Source of the DNA: Promethearchaeota archaeon
GTDB lineage: Archaea > Asgardarchaeota > Lokiarchaeia > Sigynarchaeales > SOKP01
NCBI GenBank assembly: GCA_016839425.1
Contig: JAEOUI010000092.1
Span: 1 to 25,205 of the forward strand
Direction: 5' to 3'
DNA: 25,205 bases
Shown here: positions 15,987 through 24,478 of the stretch, in pieces
Position numbering within the stretch: position 1 is the stretch's first letter
How the letters are laid out: every line of letters begins with the position of its first letter
The notes under the pieces: generated by a model
Databases searched by the model: none
What the model was told of the DNA's origin: nothing
Seen by the model: the letters and a program-made list of their open reading frames with translations, nothing else
Program-made: the position numbers and the translations under genes

Positions 15987-18569
15987 TTATAATTTTGATT
16001 GTTGCTTCGCTTGATTTAAGATTGAAAGCACCTCTTCATATTGGCTAGGTTGTTCATCTAAAACATCCCAAGACTCTAAAGCTTCTTCTAGCGATTTGAT
16101 ACCTTTTTCAATTTCATTCAATTTGAAATATGCTAACCCGGAATAATACATCGCAATTCCTGCTTGATTGTAATCCTTTCGACCAACGCTAGAAACATAA
16201 GCATCGCCATAATATTCAATCGCTTCTTGATAATCTTCGAGTTGAAATAAAAATCCAGCGTAATTAATTTGAAAAGCGTCTTTTAAGGCTAAGAGTTCAT
16301 ATTTTTTCGCTGTTTCTATTGCAGTTTTGTACTTTATTTTTGCTCCAGCATAGTCGCCCGATTGACCAAGAACATTAGCAATGTTAAATTGATTCCTTAA
16401 AATATTGTCAACATTCTGGATTTTTTCTGATGTTTCTAAAGCCCTTTCATAGAAAATTTTGGCTTCATCCAAATTGCCAAGTCGGAAGTAAACATTACCC
16501 ATATTTCCTTGTGCTTCAGACAGCGATTCCAACATGCCCAATTTTTTAAAAACACCTTCAGCATCCTCATAATAAGAAAGTGCTTCTTCAAGGTTTCCTT
16601 GTTGTTCAAATATAATTCCAATGTTGATTCTTATTCCAGCAGACTTGGAATCAATTCCTGCGCTTTCGGCAATTCTAACTGCTTTTTCATAGATTTTTAA
16701 AGCCTCGTCTTCGTTTCCATTCATTTGATTTGCTAATCCAAGATTTTGCATAATAGCAAGCATGAGGTCTATATCACCGTGGTCTTGTACCTTAGAAAAG
16801 ATATCCTCTAAAATTGGAATTGCTTCTGAGAAGTTACCTTTTTTAATCAGAAAATCAGCTTTAATTTTTTTTACCCTAATGATTCGTAATTCGTCGCCAA
16901 CTAAATAGGCATTATTTTCTGCGTCTATTAACAACTCATTTGCTTTTCCCGTTAAACCTTTATCAAAATATAATCGGGATAATTCCATATAGCATTGAGA
17001 AAGATAATTAATAAACCCCAACCGTTCGAAGATTTCAATTGAATCAAGAAGATATTGTTCAGCGAGGTCGTTCTCTCCAAGAGCGTTGAGTGCTAAAGCA
17101 CAGTTAAACATTCCCTGAGCCTTATAGAATTCCAAACCGTTTTTTTCAGAAACTTCTTCAATTTCTCTTGCTAAATCGAGGGAAGCTTGGAATTGATCCG
17201 TCTGCCTATAAAGATTACTAAGATTTTGAAGGGCACTTAAATAATCTTCAGTGTCACCCTTTGTATTAGCATAATTCATATACGCTTTGAAGTCATTTTC
17301 GGCTTCCTCAAAGTTACCTAAATGCAAGTTAGTGTCACCTCGTCCTTGGGAAGCAACATGATATGCTTCAACTTCTTCAATTTCTTGAAATATCTCACAC
17401 GCCATGTTGAAATAATTATTTGCAATTTTAATATTACCCTTATTACGTTCTGCGTTTCCCAATTGTTCGTATAATAATGCTTTACCAAAGGTAGTTAGTT
17501 GTTCTTCTTCAGTTTTATCAAAGAATTCTTCCAAGAGCGATTTAGTGACATCATAAAAACCCGCGTGGATTCCGATATCTGAAAGCACGATTAGACTCTC
17601 ACCGAATCCAACATTTGAAGCCCACGCTTGAACTTTCTGTTTTAAAGTACTCTCGTTATTTGATTTAATTTCTCTGACTTGTTGTTCTGAGAATTCTTGT
17701 TTAACTGGAGGTAGAATTGATGGAGGCAAGGCATCCCTTAAATTTTCGAACCAATCGGGTAATAAACCGTACTCGATAAAACCACGATTGGGACCGTATA
17801 AACTTGCTAATTCCTTGACTACATTCAACGCATCTGATCCCTTATATTGAAGCCACATGAGTCCAGGAGCCTCGTTCATTCGTTGTCGTAGACCAAGATA
17901 ATTTGGTTCTGCTTCCAAATCAGCACCGGAATATCCAAGAAATACCATAAAAGTAGACATTCCAATGTCATTCAAGGCATTAGATATAATTGGGTTTAAT
18001 CCCTTTTTCCTTTGTGCTAATGTGTCAATACACGTGTCAGGTCTTGTCGATGTTCCGTGAAGCTTTAAAAGCAGGCAAGGAGACTCTGGATCTGAAGTAA
18101 ATTTGACAATATCACCAATTGAAACATAATCTTCGGGATCTAATAATACCATTAATGGCGTACCAAGTCTTTCAAAAGCCTGTTCGACCAATGTATCAAA
18201 ATTTGTCGTGATGATGACCTTAAGTAAATTCGCTTTAGCTAATGTGGCCAGCCATGAGTGAGATTCGTTAGGTGCGTTGCTTTCTAACACCCTCAAGACT
18301 TCAAAATACGATTTTCCTATTCGATTAGTAACAATTTCTGAAACGAATTCTGGAGGAAGTTGTCCATCGGATTCTCTATTTTTAATTAAATCCACGAGTT
18401 CTGTTATTTTTGGTATGATATCCAATGTTTCGTTAGCTAAAGAATCGAGAATTGCGTGATTAATCTGCCACCAACTTGGTAGGCAGGATGGAGGAGTCAT
18501 TGAAATTCCCGCTCCGAGAAAAAAACACAACTTACCCTGTTTTAAGTAATCTTTTATTATTTCATCCAT
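15987..18569 (-). CDS. SIR2-like NADase domain fused to TPR repeats
   Basis: An 860-residue protein. The SIR2-type Rossmann domain (about 1-240) shows FFLGAGIS (16-23), H104, TTNFDTLVE with N123 and D125, KLHGT with H171 and LGYSGAD (211-217), the motifs of the SIR2_2 group that mostly cleaves NAD rather than deacetylating proteins. A linker leads to about a dozen tetratricopeptide repeats (about 350-850), each with the W/LG-Y-A-Y-P type spacing (for example LGNLDEAKIFYERALE). In bacteria such SIR2-plus-sensor proteins deplete NAD on phage infection; TPRs would sense or scaffold. The gene stands alone behind a TATA-like box. A role in defence is inference; a regulatory role is an alternative. 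Confidence 0.87.
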   Translation of the reverse strand: MDEIIKDYLKQGKLCFFLGAGISMTPPSCLPSWWQINHAILDSLANETLDIIPKITELVDLIKNRESDGQLPPEFVSEIVTNRIGKSYFEVLRVLESNAPNESHSWLATLAKANLLKVIITTNFDTLVEQAFERLGTPLMVLLDPEDYVSIGDIVKFTSDPESPCLLLKLHGTSTRPDTCIDTLAQRKKGLNPIISNALNDIGMSTFMVFLGYSGADLEAEPNYLGLRQRMNEAPGLMWLQYKGSDALNVVKELASLYGPNRGFIEYGLLPDWFENLRDALPPSILPPVKQEFSEQQVREIKSNNESTLKQKVQAWASNVGFGESLIVLSDIGIHAGFYDVTKSLLEEFFDKTEEEQLTTFGKALLYEQLGNAERNKGNIKIANNYFNMACEIFQEIEEVEAYHVASQGRGDTNLHLGNFEEAENDFKAYMNYANTKGDTEDYLSALQNLSNLYRQTDQFQASLDLAREIEEVSEKNGLEFYKAQGMFNCALALNALGENDLAEQYLLDSIEIFERLGFINYLSQCYMELSRLYFDKGLTGKANELLIDAENNAYLVGDELRIIRVKKIKADFLIKKGNFSEAIPILEDIFSKVQDHGDIDLMLAIMQNLGLANQMNGNEDEALKIYEKAVRIAESAGIDSKSAGIRINIGIIFEQQGNLEEALSYYEDAEGVFKKLGMLESLSEAQGNMGNVYFRLGNLDEAKIFYERALETSEKIQNVDNILRNQFNIANVLGQSGDYAGAKIKYKTAIETAKKYELLALKDAFQINYAGFLFQLEDYQEAIEYYGDAYVSSVGRKDYNQAGIAMYYSGLAYFKLNEIEKGIKSLEEALESWDVLDEQPSQYEEVLSILNQAKQQSKL

Positions 18570-18596
18570 GATTAATTCAATTTAATGGATTGGTAT

Positions 18597-18606
18597 GTTT
18601 ATAAAA
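18597..18606 (-). promoter_or_regulatory. TATA-like box of the SIR2-TPR gene
   Basis: On the minus strand this reads ATTTTATAAA, centred about 32 bases before the ATG at 18569, fitting a leaderless or very short leader transcript. Confidence 0.4.
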
Positions 18607-18776
18607 TCTGAATTTAAATAAAAAACTATGTAAATTGCCATAAAAAGAGATATCTATCAAGTTTCCAAGAAATTTAAATTAAAAAAATTGAATGAAAAGA
18701 GAATTAATATCCATGACAAATACGAGATTTGTAACTTATTTAAACTTGAATACAATAAAAAGGTAGAAAGTAAAAA

Positions 18777-18883
18777 GATATCCACGTCACTCGACGAAAT
18801 ATGAAGGAGGAAGGAGAAATTAAACTTTTACAAGTTTAATAGAGGGCGAAATCCAATTTTTATGCCGAGTGAAGTTGAGTATC
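18777..18883 (+). ncRNA. Candidate structured RNA, three-way junction
   Basis: By hand folding, 18777-18793 pairs with 18866-18883 through 15 Watson-Crick pairs (best block TCACTCG with CGAGTGA), broken by two mismatches and one bulge. Inside lie a perfect 9-bp hairpin (ATTAAACTT and its complement, 18819-18840, loop TTAC) and a weaker 6-bp hairpin at 18846-18865. A purine-rich strand with GGAGGAAGGAGA joins the first two elements. One G-U pair favours the plus strand. No Rfam family was recognised. It could be a leader element of the SDR gene 180 bases downstream or a stand-alone RNA. Confidence 0.4.
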
Positions 18884-19062
18884 TCCTTATTTGATAATAG
18901 TATTATTTTTTTCAATATAAATCCAATCAATCTAAACTTATTCCGTTCTTACATCAACAACAAATTACTAAAAATTTCATTCTTATATGTATTAGCCTCG
19001 AATTAATTATCTTCATTGTTTTGGTGAAAAATCTTAAAAACTCATTTTTCATTATATAGATC

Positions 19063-19941
19063 ATGATATTAAAGGGTAAAAATGTAGTAATTACTGGTTC
19101 TGGAAGAGGAATCGGTGAATCAATTGCAATTGCTTGTGCAAGAGAGGGTGCCAATGTTGGGCTAATGTCTCGAACATTAGAGGAAATAACCACCTTACGA
19201 GATAAAATAAATAAGCAATATCCTGATGTGAAGGTTGTAATAAGCATTGCAGATGTTACCAACATAGAAGAATTATCTAATGCTTTCAAGAAATATTCAG
19301 AAGAATTGGGAGAATTAAACGGTGTGATCGCCAACGCAGGATGGTCCAGAATGGGCGATTCTCACGAATTTGATTCCGATAAGTTTTCAGCAATCATCAA
19401 TATCAATATTTTAGGCGTTTTTAATACATTTAAAGCCGCTTATCGTTATCTGAATATGAACGACAAGAACGATAAGGCGCGATTCATAACGACAGGAAGT
19501 GCCATTTATCCAAATATCATGGTAAAGTTTGCAGCATACGCAGCTTCGAAATTTGGAGTTGTGGGTTTGCAAAAAGAGTTGGCAATTGAATACAAGGGAA
19601 AAAACATTTCTTTTAACATGATCTTACCTACGATGGTAGATACTCGATTATTGCGAGGAAGAAAAGCAGGAGATGGAAATAAACCCCTTGGGGTCATGAG
19701 CCCTGAAGAATTAGACAATTATTATATTTTTTTACTCTCAGAACAAGCAAATCAAATAAATAACCAATTAATTCAAACTTCAGAAGCTCAAGAAGCAATT
19801 AAAATATTAGAAAAATCTTCAATTGATAAAACGAGCGATTGGGATTCTATTGCTCCTTTGTTGCAAGAAAAGTCACAAAAAAGTTTTGAAAATGTTAAAG
19901 GGTATGGAAAATTAGTATGTTTCTTGTATTCCAAGAGTTAA
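19063..19941 (+). CDS. Short-chain dehydrogenase/reductase
   Basis: A 292-residue NAD(P)-dependent oxidoreductase of the classical SDR type. TGSGRGIG (11-18) is the cofactor glycine motif; NAG (91-93) follows the fourth strand; S146, Y159 and K163 (in YAASK) form the catalytic set. After SRT (36-38) no acidic residue clearly marks NAD preference, and R37 suggests NADP(H). The C-terminal 60 residues extend beyond the typical 250-residue core. The substrate is unknown. The last 30 bases overlap the 3' end of the convergent EamA transporter gene. Its promoter region contains the candidate structured RNA. Confidence 0.92.
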   Translation: MILKGKNVVITGSGRGIGESIAIACAREGANVGLMSRTLEEITTLRDKINKQYPDVKVVISIADVTNIEELSNAFKKYSEELGELNGVIANAGWSRMGDSHEFDSDKFSAIININILGVFNTFKAAYRYLNMNDKNDKARFITTGSAIYPNIMVKFAAYAASKFGVVGLQKELAIEYKGKNISFNMILPTMVDTRLLRGRKAGDGNKPLGVMSPEELDNYYIFLLSEQANQINNQLIQTSEAQEAIKILEKSSIDKTSDWDSIAPLLQEKSQKSFENVKGYGKLVCFLYSKS

Positions 19942-20874
19942 TGGAATAACTTTATTTTTTCTATTAATTAATATAATCGAAGCGATAACCAAACATATAG
20001 AAAAAATTAGAATAATCGTTGGTGTTTCGTTTAATAAGAAAAAGGCAAGAATCGTAGCAAAAATCGGTTTTAAAAAAGCCAATGACATGCCTTTTGAGAC
20101 TTCCACGCGTTTTAATCCAACGAATAACAGAAACAATCCTAAACCTGTTGAAATCACGCTCAAAAACAGGATTAAAAACCAATCTCGCGCATCGTGAGCG
20201 AAGAGCGTACCCAATTCAGGCGTTAGCATTAATATTATAAATACGGGTATCATCGCAAAAAAGCTCGAAATCATGGTAAATTTCAAGGCGTTATTGAAAG
20301 TTTCAGATTCTTTTAATTGTATTTTTTTACCCAAGACCGAATAGAAACCCCATGTAATTGATCCAATTAACACTAAAACATTTCCAAACAAATGTTCAAT
20401 ATTGATAAGTTCAGAAAAGTTAAAATTTGTCAACAAGATTATTACTCCTAATAACCCAATTGAAATCCCTGCAATTTTAAGTTTCATATTGTTTTTTTCG
20501 TTGAGAATAAAAAATGAATAAATTGTAATCCAAATGGGGTATGTAGTATAGATTGTAGCACCAATATTGGCTTGAGTGTTTTCTATTCCAATAAAATAAA
20601 TGATATTTGAAACGCCCCAAGCAAAAGAACTACCTAATAGAAATAATAACCAATTTCTCTTTATCATTAACCAAATACCTTTTAAATCCTTCATCACGAT
20701 TAAGACTAAGAGCAAAAATAAACCACTAAAAAAAAATCGATAAAACGAAAGGGAAAGAGCACTAATGGAATCTTGAAGGAGTTTAACAATGATTTCACTA
20801 CAGGAAAAGGTGAAAACAGAAATGATAATCAAAGCATATCCGTTAATCACTTCTTTATTTGCTTGAATCTTCAT
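19912..20874 (-). CDS. EamA/DMT family transporter
   Basis: A 320-residue integral membrane protein with ten predicted helices arranged as two EamA repeats (about 10-150 and 165-300). Typical features are the short charged loops, SFYRFFFSGLFLL in helix 2 and the proline-centred FLKPIFATILAFFLLNE near the end of the second repeat. Drug/metabolite transporters of this type export or import small metabolites such as amino acids; the substrate is unknown. The ATG follows a TATA-like stretch (TTTATAAAA on the minus strand, 20892-20900), so the transcript is probably leaderless. The 3' end overlaps the SDR gene. Confidence 0.9.
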   Translation of the reverse strand: MKIQANKEVINGYALIIISVFTFSCSEIIVKLLQDSISALSLSFYRFFFSGLFLLLVLIVMKDLKGIWLMIKRNWLLFLLGSSFAWGVSNIIYFIGIENTQANIGATIYTTYPIWITIYSFFILNEKNNMKLKIAGISIGLLGVIILLTNFNFSELINIEHLFGNVLVLIGSITWGFYSVLGKKIQLKESETFNNALKFTMISSFFAMIPVFIILMLTPELGTLFAHDARDWFLILFLSVISTGLGLFLLFVGLKRVEVSKGMSLAFLKPIFATILAFFLLNETPTIILIFSICLVIASIILINRKNKVIPLTLGIQETY

Positions 20875-20967
20875 ATCTAGGTTAAAATTATTTTTATAAA
20901 CGCGAGATCAAATATTATTTTAACAAAATTTGGATAGTAAATGATATTAATTCTCATTCAGCATGTT

Positions 20968-22056
20968 TTAAATGATTTCGTAGTGAAGAGATGTATTTTG
21001 AAAATTTGTGGTTCCTGTTAAAAGTTTTAAGTGAGAAATTAATTCATAAAGAGAGATTTCTTTTTTATTATACCTTTTAGATAAGTGTTTGATCATATAG
21101 AAGGGCGTGAATTTAACGAATCTAAAATCTAACACAAGTACTACATAACCCTTATTTTCGTAAATAAAACCAGTATCTAATATGTCGTAAAAAAGATCCT
21201 CGTTATTATTTAAAATGACCAAGCACTCGTGAACGGATAACACCTTTTTCCGCAAAGATTTGAATAACTGATATGTTTCACTGTTTGAAATTAATAAATT
21301 AACCATCACTTTATTTTCTATCGTGGGGACGATAGTGAAGTTGGAGTAATAAGACTTCATTTTATTTTTATAAGATTTAATATTTTCTGATTTGTAATCA
21401 TCCTCTGGGAATTCTGGCATTCGTTTTGGAGGTAATTGAACAATTGAAATGTCCTTTATTAAAAAATAACATTCTTTACTTCCTGGCATTGCTTTTCTTA
21501 TTATTAAGTTATCTCTTATAAAGGAAGTGAGTAATAAGTCAATATTTAAGGTAGAGAATCCATAGTTATCTTTTAGAATCCTCACTAGTTCCGTTTTAGA
21601 AATTACACCGTTTCTTAGTATTTGAAGAATTGTAATTTTTATCTTGTCTTGAAAATAAATAATAAAGTTTTTCTCGCTTACGATTTTTGAATAATCCTTG
21701 ATAGTATTGAATGTTTCGGATATTGCACTCGTAATTCGATTAGAATTAATGGATTTAATTAGATCTCCTGCAATGTTTGATAATATATCAAAATCGATTA
21801 TATTTTCCAAGTCAGCGTTTTGACTATAGGCTAATACTAATAAATATAATTCTCCGCTGTATTGTTGAGTTACTGAAATGTACCAATGATCCCCTTCTGG
21901 AACGAATTCTAACATCGAACGTTCCTTATTTAACTCGTGAATAGTCCATAATTTTACAAATAAGTCGTTTGGAGGAAATTTTTCCGCTGGAGGATATTGT
22001 ATGATGGGTTCCGGACCAGTATTAACACTCCAGCGAACGACGATAACTCTTTCCAC
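20968..22056 (-). CDS. Longin-like plus winged-helix protein, NPRL2-like layout
   Basis: A 362-residue soluble protein starting at GTG 22056. Residues about 1-105 look like a longin domain: a first strand with RVIVVRWSVNTGPEPIIQYP, then FVPEGDHWYISVTQQYSG and LYLLVLAYSQ, followed by a helix (LSNIAGDLIKSI). Two winged-helix-like segments follow, about 130-195 (ILQILRNGVISKTELVRIL, then LLLTSFIRDNLIIRKA) and about 265-345 (LLISNSETYQLFKSLRKK). A longin domain followed by winged helices is the layout of NPRL2/NPRL3, the GATOR1 subunits that act on Rag-type GTPases in eukaryotes. Homology is inferred from pattern only. The gene begins 24 bases after the MFS-longin gene and is in its operon. Confidence 0.65.
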   Translation of the reverse strand: MERVIVVRWSVNTGPEPIIQYPPAEKFPPNDLFVKLWTIHELNKERSMLEFVPEGDHWYISVTQQYSGELYLLVLAYSQNADLENIIDFDILSNIAGDLIKSINSNRITSAISETFNTIKDYSKIVSEKNFIIYFQDKIKITILQILRNGVISKTELVRILKDNYGFSTLNIDLLLTSFIRDNLIIRKAMPGSKECYFLIKDISIVQLPPKRMPEFPEDDYKSENIKSYKNKMKSYYSNFTIVPTIENKVMVNLLISNSETYQLFKSLRKKVLSVHECLVILNNNEDLFYDILDTGFIYENKGYVVLVLDFRFVKFTPFYMIKHLSKRYNKKEISLYELISHLKLLTGTTNFQNTSLHYEII

Positions 22057-22080
22057 GATACATCTCTTTAAAGCGTTGTA

Positions 22081-23787
22081 TTATTTAAGTTTAATGGAAA
22101 AGTAATCAGGGATGAGATCCAAATATTTTCTCTTGAAATGCCGTTCTAAAATGGGTTCAATTCGATTTTTCCACTTTAATACATCCACACCCCCTAATTC
22201 TTTTCCAATCGGATGAGTAGTCTCTAAATCTTGAATAAAATAATCCAATTTATGTCTTACGACTCTTAAGTCTTCCAGTAAAACAAGAGCGCATATTAGA
22301 GATTTGTTAGAGCCATAACCAAAAAGAATTTTTTTACCTCCATGGTCAATTATCCTGAGTCGTTGCTGTTCTTTTGTTATCTCTTCCAACATTGATATCA
22401 AACCAATAAAACCACCACTTACCAAGTCAGAATCAACTAAATCTTTTTCCACTTCATTGAAAACATACTCGTACAGAAGCATTCCAGATTCGTGGATAAC
22501 ATATAAACGAAGTAATTTATCTGGCCAATTTTGTTCCTTTATACTAATGATCTCCTTCGTATTTGACAGAAAAAACATCGATCCGACCAGAAAAAAGAAC
22601 GCAAGTCCTACAAGAAATAACCCCGCAGAAGTTTCGTCTGGAAGGAAGATTCCTATGAAGTTTCTCAAGATTAACCACTGGAGGCGGTATCCTCCAAAAA
22701 AACACCCTATGCATGCACAAAAGCAACATCCAATTACCCGTCCTAGCTGTTGTTTTAAAGCAATCTCGTTTATCACTAAAGGAACGGCCATTATGATTGC
22801 CAAAAGGGCTATCAAGATAACGACGATATTAAAATATTTAAGAGTTATATTAAACAAGCTTATGAAATTGGCCATAGATAATATTAAAATTACATACGAA
22901 ATCGCTGATTTCCTTCCGAGAAAATCAAATATTGCACCAACGGCTATCGTTGTTATAACGCTCAAACCTACAACGAGAACTAAAGCGCCAATTAATTCTA
23001 ATGTCGAAAAGTCATCAATGCTTAAAATAGATATTTCCTCGTATGGAAAAACCAAGCCGGCTGTAAAGAATAAAAACGAAAGTAAGACAATGTAAGTAAC
23101 AATATCTTTTTTGAGTTTTCCTTTATTCACTTTTTCTTCTATGAATTTATATGGTTCTTCTTTTTCTCGAAATTTATATAAATAGACGAAAAACAGGGTA
23201 ATGGCAAGGGAAGGAAATATCAATAATATATCGTTTAGAGCCAAGAATAAGCAGAAAACACCCACTAATACGCTTGAATAAATGAGTAAAAGAGCGATAG
23301 TTCTCCCTCGCTCTAATATCGTTGTAAAATCTAAAAAAAATATCACAAAGATCATAAACATAATTCCTCCAATTAGTGAACTTAAAAAGAGTAATATCTC
23401 CATAAACAATGAAACATTTCTGAATAAAAGCGTCTGAAGGAGATTTACGACGATAGAAGCGATCATTATAATGAAAATTGCATTATACTTTTTTCCTCTT
23501 AACTTATCAATGAGAAGACCCCCTCCCACTAAGCCCGTCATAAACCCTCCCCCAAAAGAAAGCAGGACGGGTAAATTTGTCCATTTTATACCCGTCGTAT
23601 CAATTACTATCAAAAAAATATCACTTGCTAATAATAATTCGCAACACGAAAATAACAATAATAGAACATAAAATTGACGATTTGATATTTCTATATCTTT
23701 ACTTAGTTCCCGATATGCTTTTTTTACGATTTCGACTATTAAATTTGATTTATTCTTATCATTATCTGTCTTTTCATTTTGGGACAT
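22081..23787 (-). CDS. MFS transporter-like protein fused to a longin-like domain
   Basis: A 568-residue protein. Residues 1-408 form about twelve transmembrane helices of major facilitator type, with the loop 2-3 motif GGLLIDKLRGKK and its second-half counterpart GAIFDFLGRKSA. The cytoplasmic C-terminus (about 424-525) reads like the longin/roadblock-type domains abundant in Asgard archaea: LLRLYVIHESGMLLYEYVF, then DLVSGGFIGLISMLEEIT, RLRIIDHGGKKILFGYG, and a closing helix with VRHKLDYFIQDLE. Such domains bind small GTPases or each other. The fusion suggests a transporter or receptor that reports to GTPase signalling. The ATG has GAGATG upstream. It is first in a two-gene operon. Confidence 0.8.
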   Translation of the reverse strand: MSQNEKTDNDKNKSNLIVEIVKKAYRELSKDIEISNRQFYVLLLLFSCCELLLASDIFLIVIDTTGIKWTNLPVLLSFGGGFMTGLVGGGLLIDKLRGKKYNAIFIIMIASIVVNLLQTLLFRNVSLFMEILLFLSSLIGGIMFMIFVIFFLDFTTILERGRTIALLLIYSSVLVGVFCLFLALNDILLIFPSLAITLFFVYLYKFREKEEPYKFIEEKVNKGKLKKDIVTYIVLLSFLFFTAGLVFPYEEISILSIDDFSTLELIGALVLVVGLSVITTIAVGAIFDFLGRKSAISYVILILSMANFISLFNITLKYFNIVVILIALLAIIMAVPLVINEIALKQQLGRVIGCCFCACIGCFFGGYRLQWLILRNFIGIFLPDETSAGLFLVGLAFFFLVGSMFFLSNTKEIISIKEQNWPDKLLRLYVIHESGMLLYEYVFNEVEKDLVDSDLVSGGFIGLISMLEEITKEQQRLRIIDHGGKKILFGYGSNKSLICALVLLEDLRVVRHKLDYFIQDLETTHPIGKELGGVDVLKWKNRIEPILERHFKRKYLDLIPDYFSIKLK

Positions 23788-23965
23788 AATTCATCTCATA
23801 CCTATATCTATTTATTATGATATGAAGATGTAGGAAATTAACTAATTTATATGATAGTTTTTTTTAGTATTTTTATTACAAATGAATTGGTTAGAAAAAG
23901 GAACCAAATCTCTCTTTATTAATAAAACAAGGTAAATTATCAACGGAAAGGGATTAAAAAGAGAT

Positions 23966-24217
23966 TTAAAAAAAGCGAGGGTATTTCGTTCTCATATCCT
24001 CGATGGTCTTTAATAATACCGGCACGACATTCTCGTTATGGTCGTAATCAAAGGATTCTGTCATCGTGGATATTATTTGGCTTGCGCTAATAACGTCTTC
24101 CTTAGATAGATGATCCCTTTTTTGACCAAATAGTTCGTCTAACTCGTCAATATGCCATTTTAGCTCGTTTTTCAAGGATTCTTCCAAGATTTTTTCATAA
24201 TCTGCGCTTAAGTTCAT
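23966..24217 (-). CDS. Small acidic helical protein, unknown
   Basis: An 83-residue protein that I do not recognise. It is charged and predicted all-helical: an amphipathic first helix (DYEKILEESLKNELKWHIDE), a middle helix with SKEDVISASQIISTM, and a final helix before KYPRFF. There are no cysteines and no signal peptide. The ATG is well supported by AGGTGT five bases upstream (minus strand). It lies alone between the MFS-longin gene and the response regulator; both flanking spacers (178 and 261 bases) are AT-rich. Confidence 0.7.
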   Translation of the reverse strand: MNLSADYEKILEESLKNELKWHIDELDELFGQKRDHLSKEDVISASQIISTMTESFDYDHNENVVPVLLKTIEDMRTKYPRFF

Positions 24218-24403
24218 TCTTACACCTAAAAATATAATATATTCTTGAGTAACTAAAATTACAAATCGTTTAAAAATAAGAAGGGATTTTTAGTTTTTTC
24301 ATATTAATGAAACGAACTAAGATCGAGTCGAAATTTTTAAAAGTCTAGCTCGTTATTTTCTTTTTTTTCCACTCAACTCAAAGAAAATTAGACTCACAAT
24401 TAA

Positions 24404-24413
24404 ACTTATATAT
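24404..24413 (+). promoter_or_regulatory. TATA-like box of the response regulator gene
   Basis: ACTTATATAT lies about 70 bases before the ATG at 24479 and would start transcription near 24435, just ahead of the palindromes at 24443-24467. Confidence 0.35.
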
Positions 24414-24442
24414 GTAAATTGGTTAAAATATACTTGGATGTA

Positions 24443-24467
24443 AAGGATTTATAATCCTTCCTTAAGG
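24443..24467. promoter_or_regulatory. Overlapping palindromes in the response regulator leader
   Basis: AAGGATT and AATCCTT flank TAT (24443-24459, a perfect 7-bp inverted repeat), and right behind lies the palindrome CCTTAAGG (24460-24467). Both sit 12-36 bases before the start codon, within the predicted leader. They may be an operator or form a small hairpin. Confidence 0.4.
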
Positions 24468-24478
24468 GTCGAACTTTA

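Larger units (their letters stand above)
18570..19062. other. 493-base gene-free spacer
   Basis: This divergent spacer separates the SIR2-TPR gene (minus) from the SDR gene (plus). Its left end carries a TATA-like box for the SIR2 gene. Around 18777-18883 there is a candidate structured RNA. The rest is AT-rich with only very short open frames; no tRNA is seen. The SDR start is immediately preceded by an AT-rich stretch (CATTATATAG). Confidence 0.6.

Noticed and set aside
18688..18804. 38-residue lysine-rich open frame in the SIR2-SDR spacer
   Set aside because: It has only a TTG start without Shine-Dalgarno, no motif, and runs into the arm of the candidate structured RNA; chance is the simpler explanation.
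18954..19334. 126-residue open frame opposite the SDR start
   Set aside because: It is antisense to the glycine-rich cofactor motif of the SDR gene and shows no features of its own.
22457..23095. 212-residue open frame on the plus strand opposite the MFS-longin gene
   Set aside because: It is antisense to clear MFS helices; its Lys/Ile/Thr-rich composition is what the complement of hydrophobic codons gives.
24443..24459. tRNA-like anticodon stem-loop (5-bp stem, 7-base loop)
   Set aside because: No acceptor stem and no proper T arm with TTC at the right distance could be built around it; it is better explained as a palindrome in the response regulator leader.
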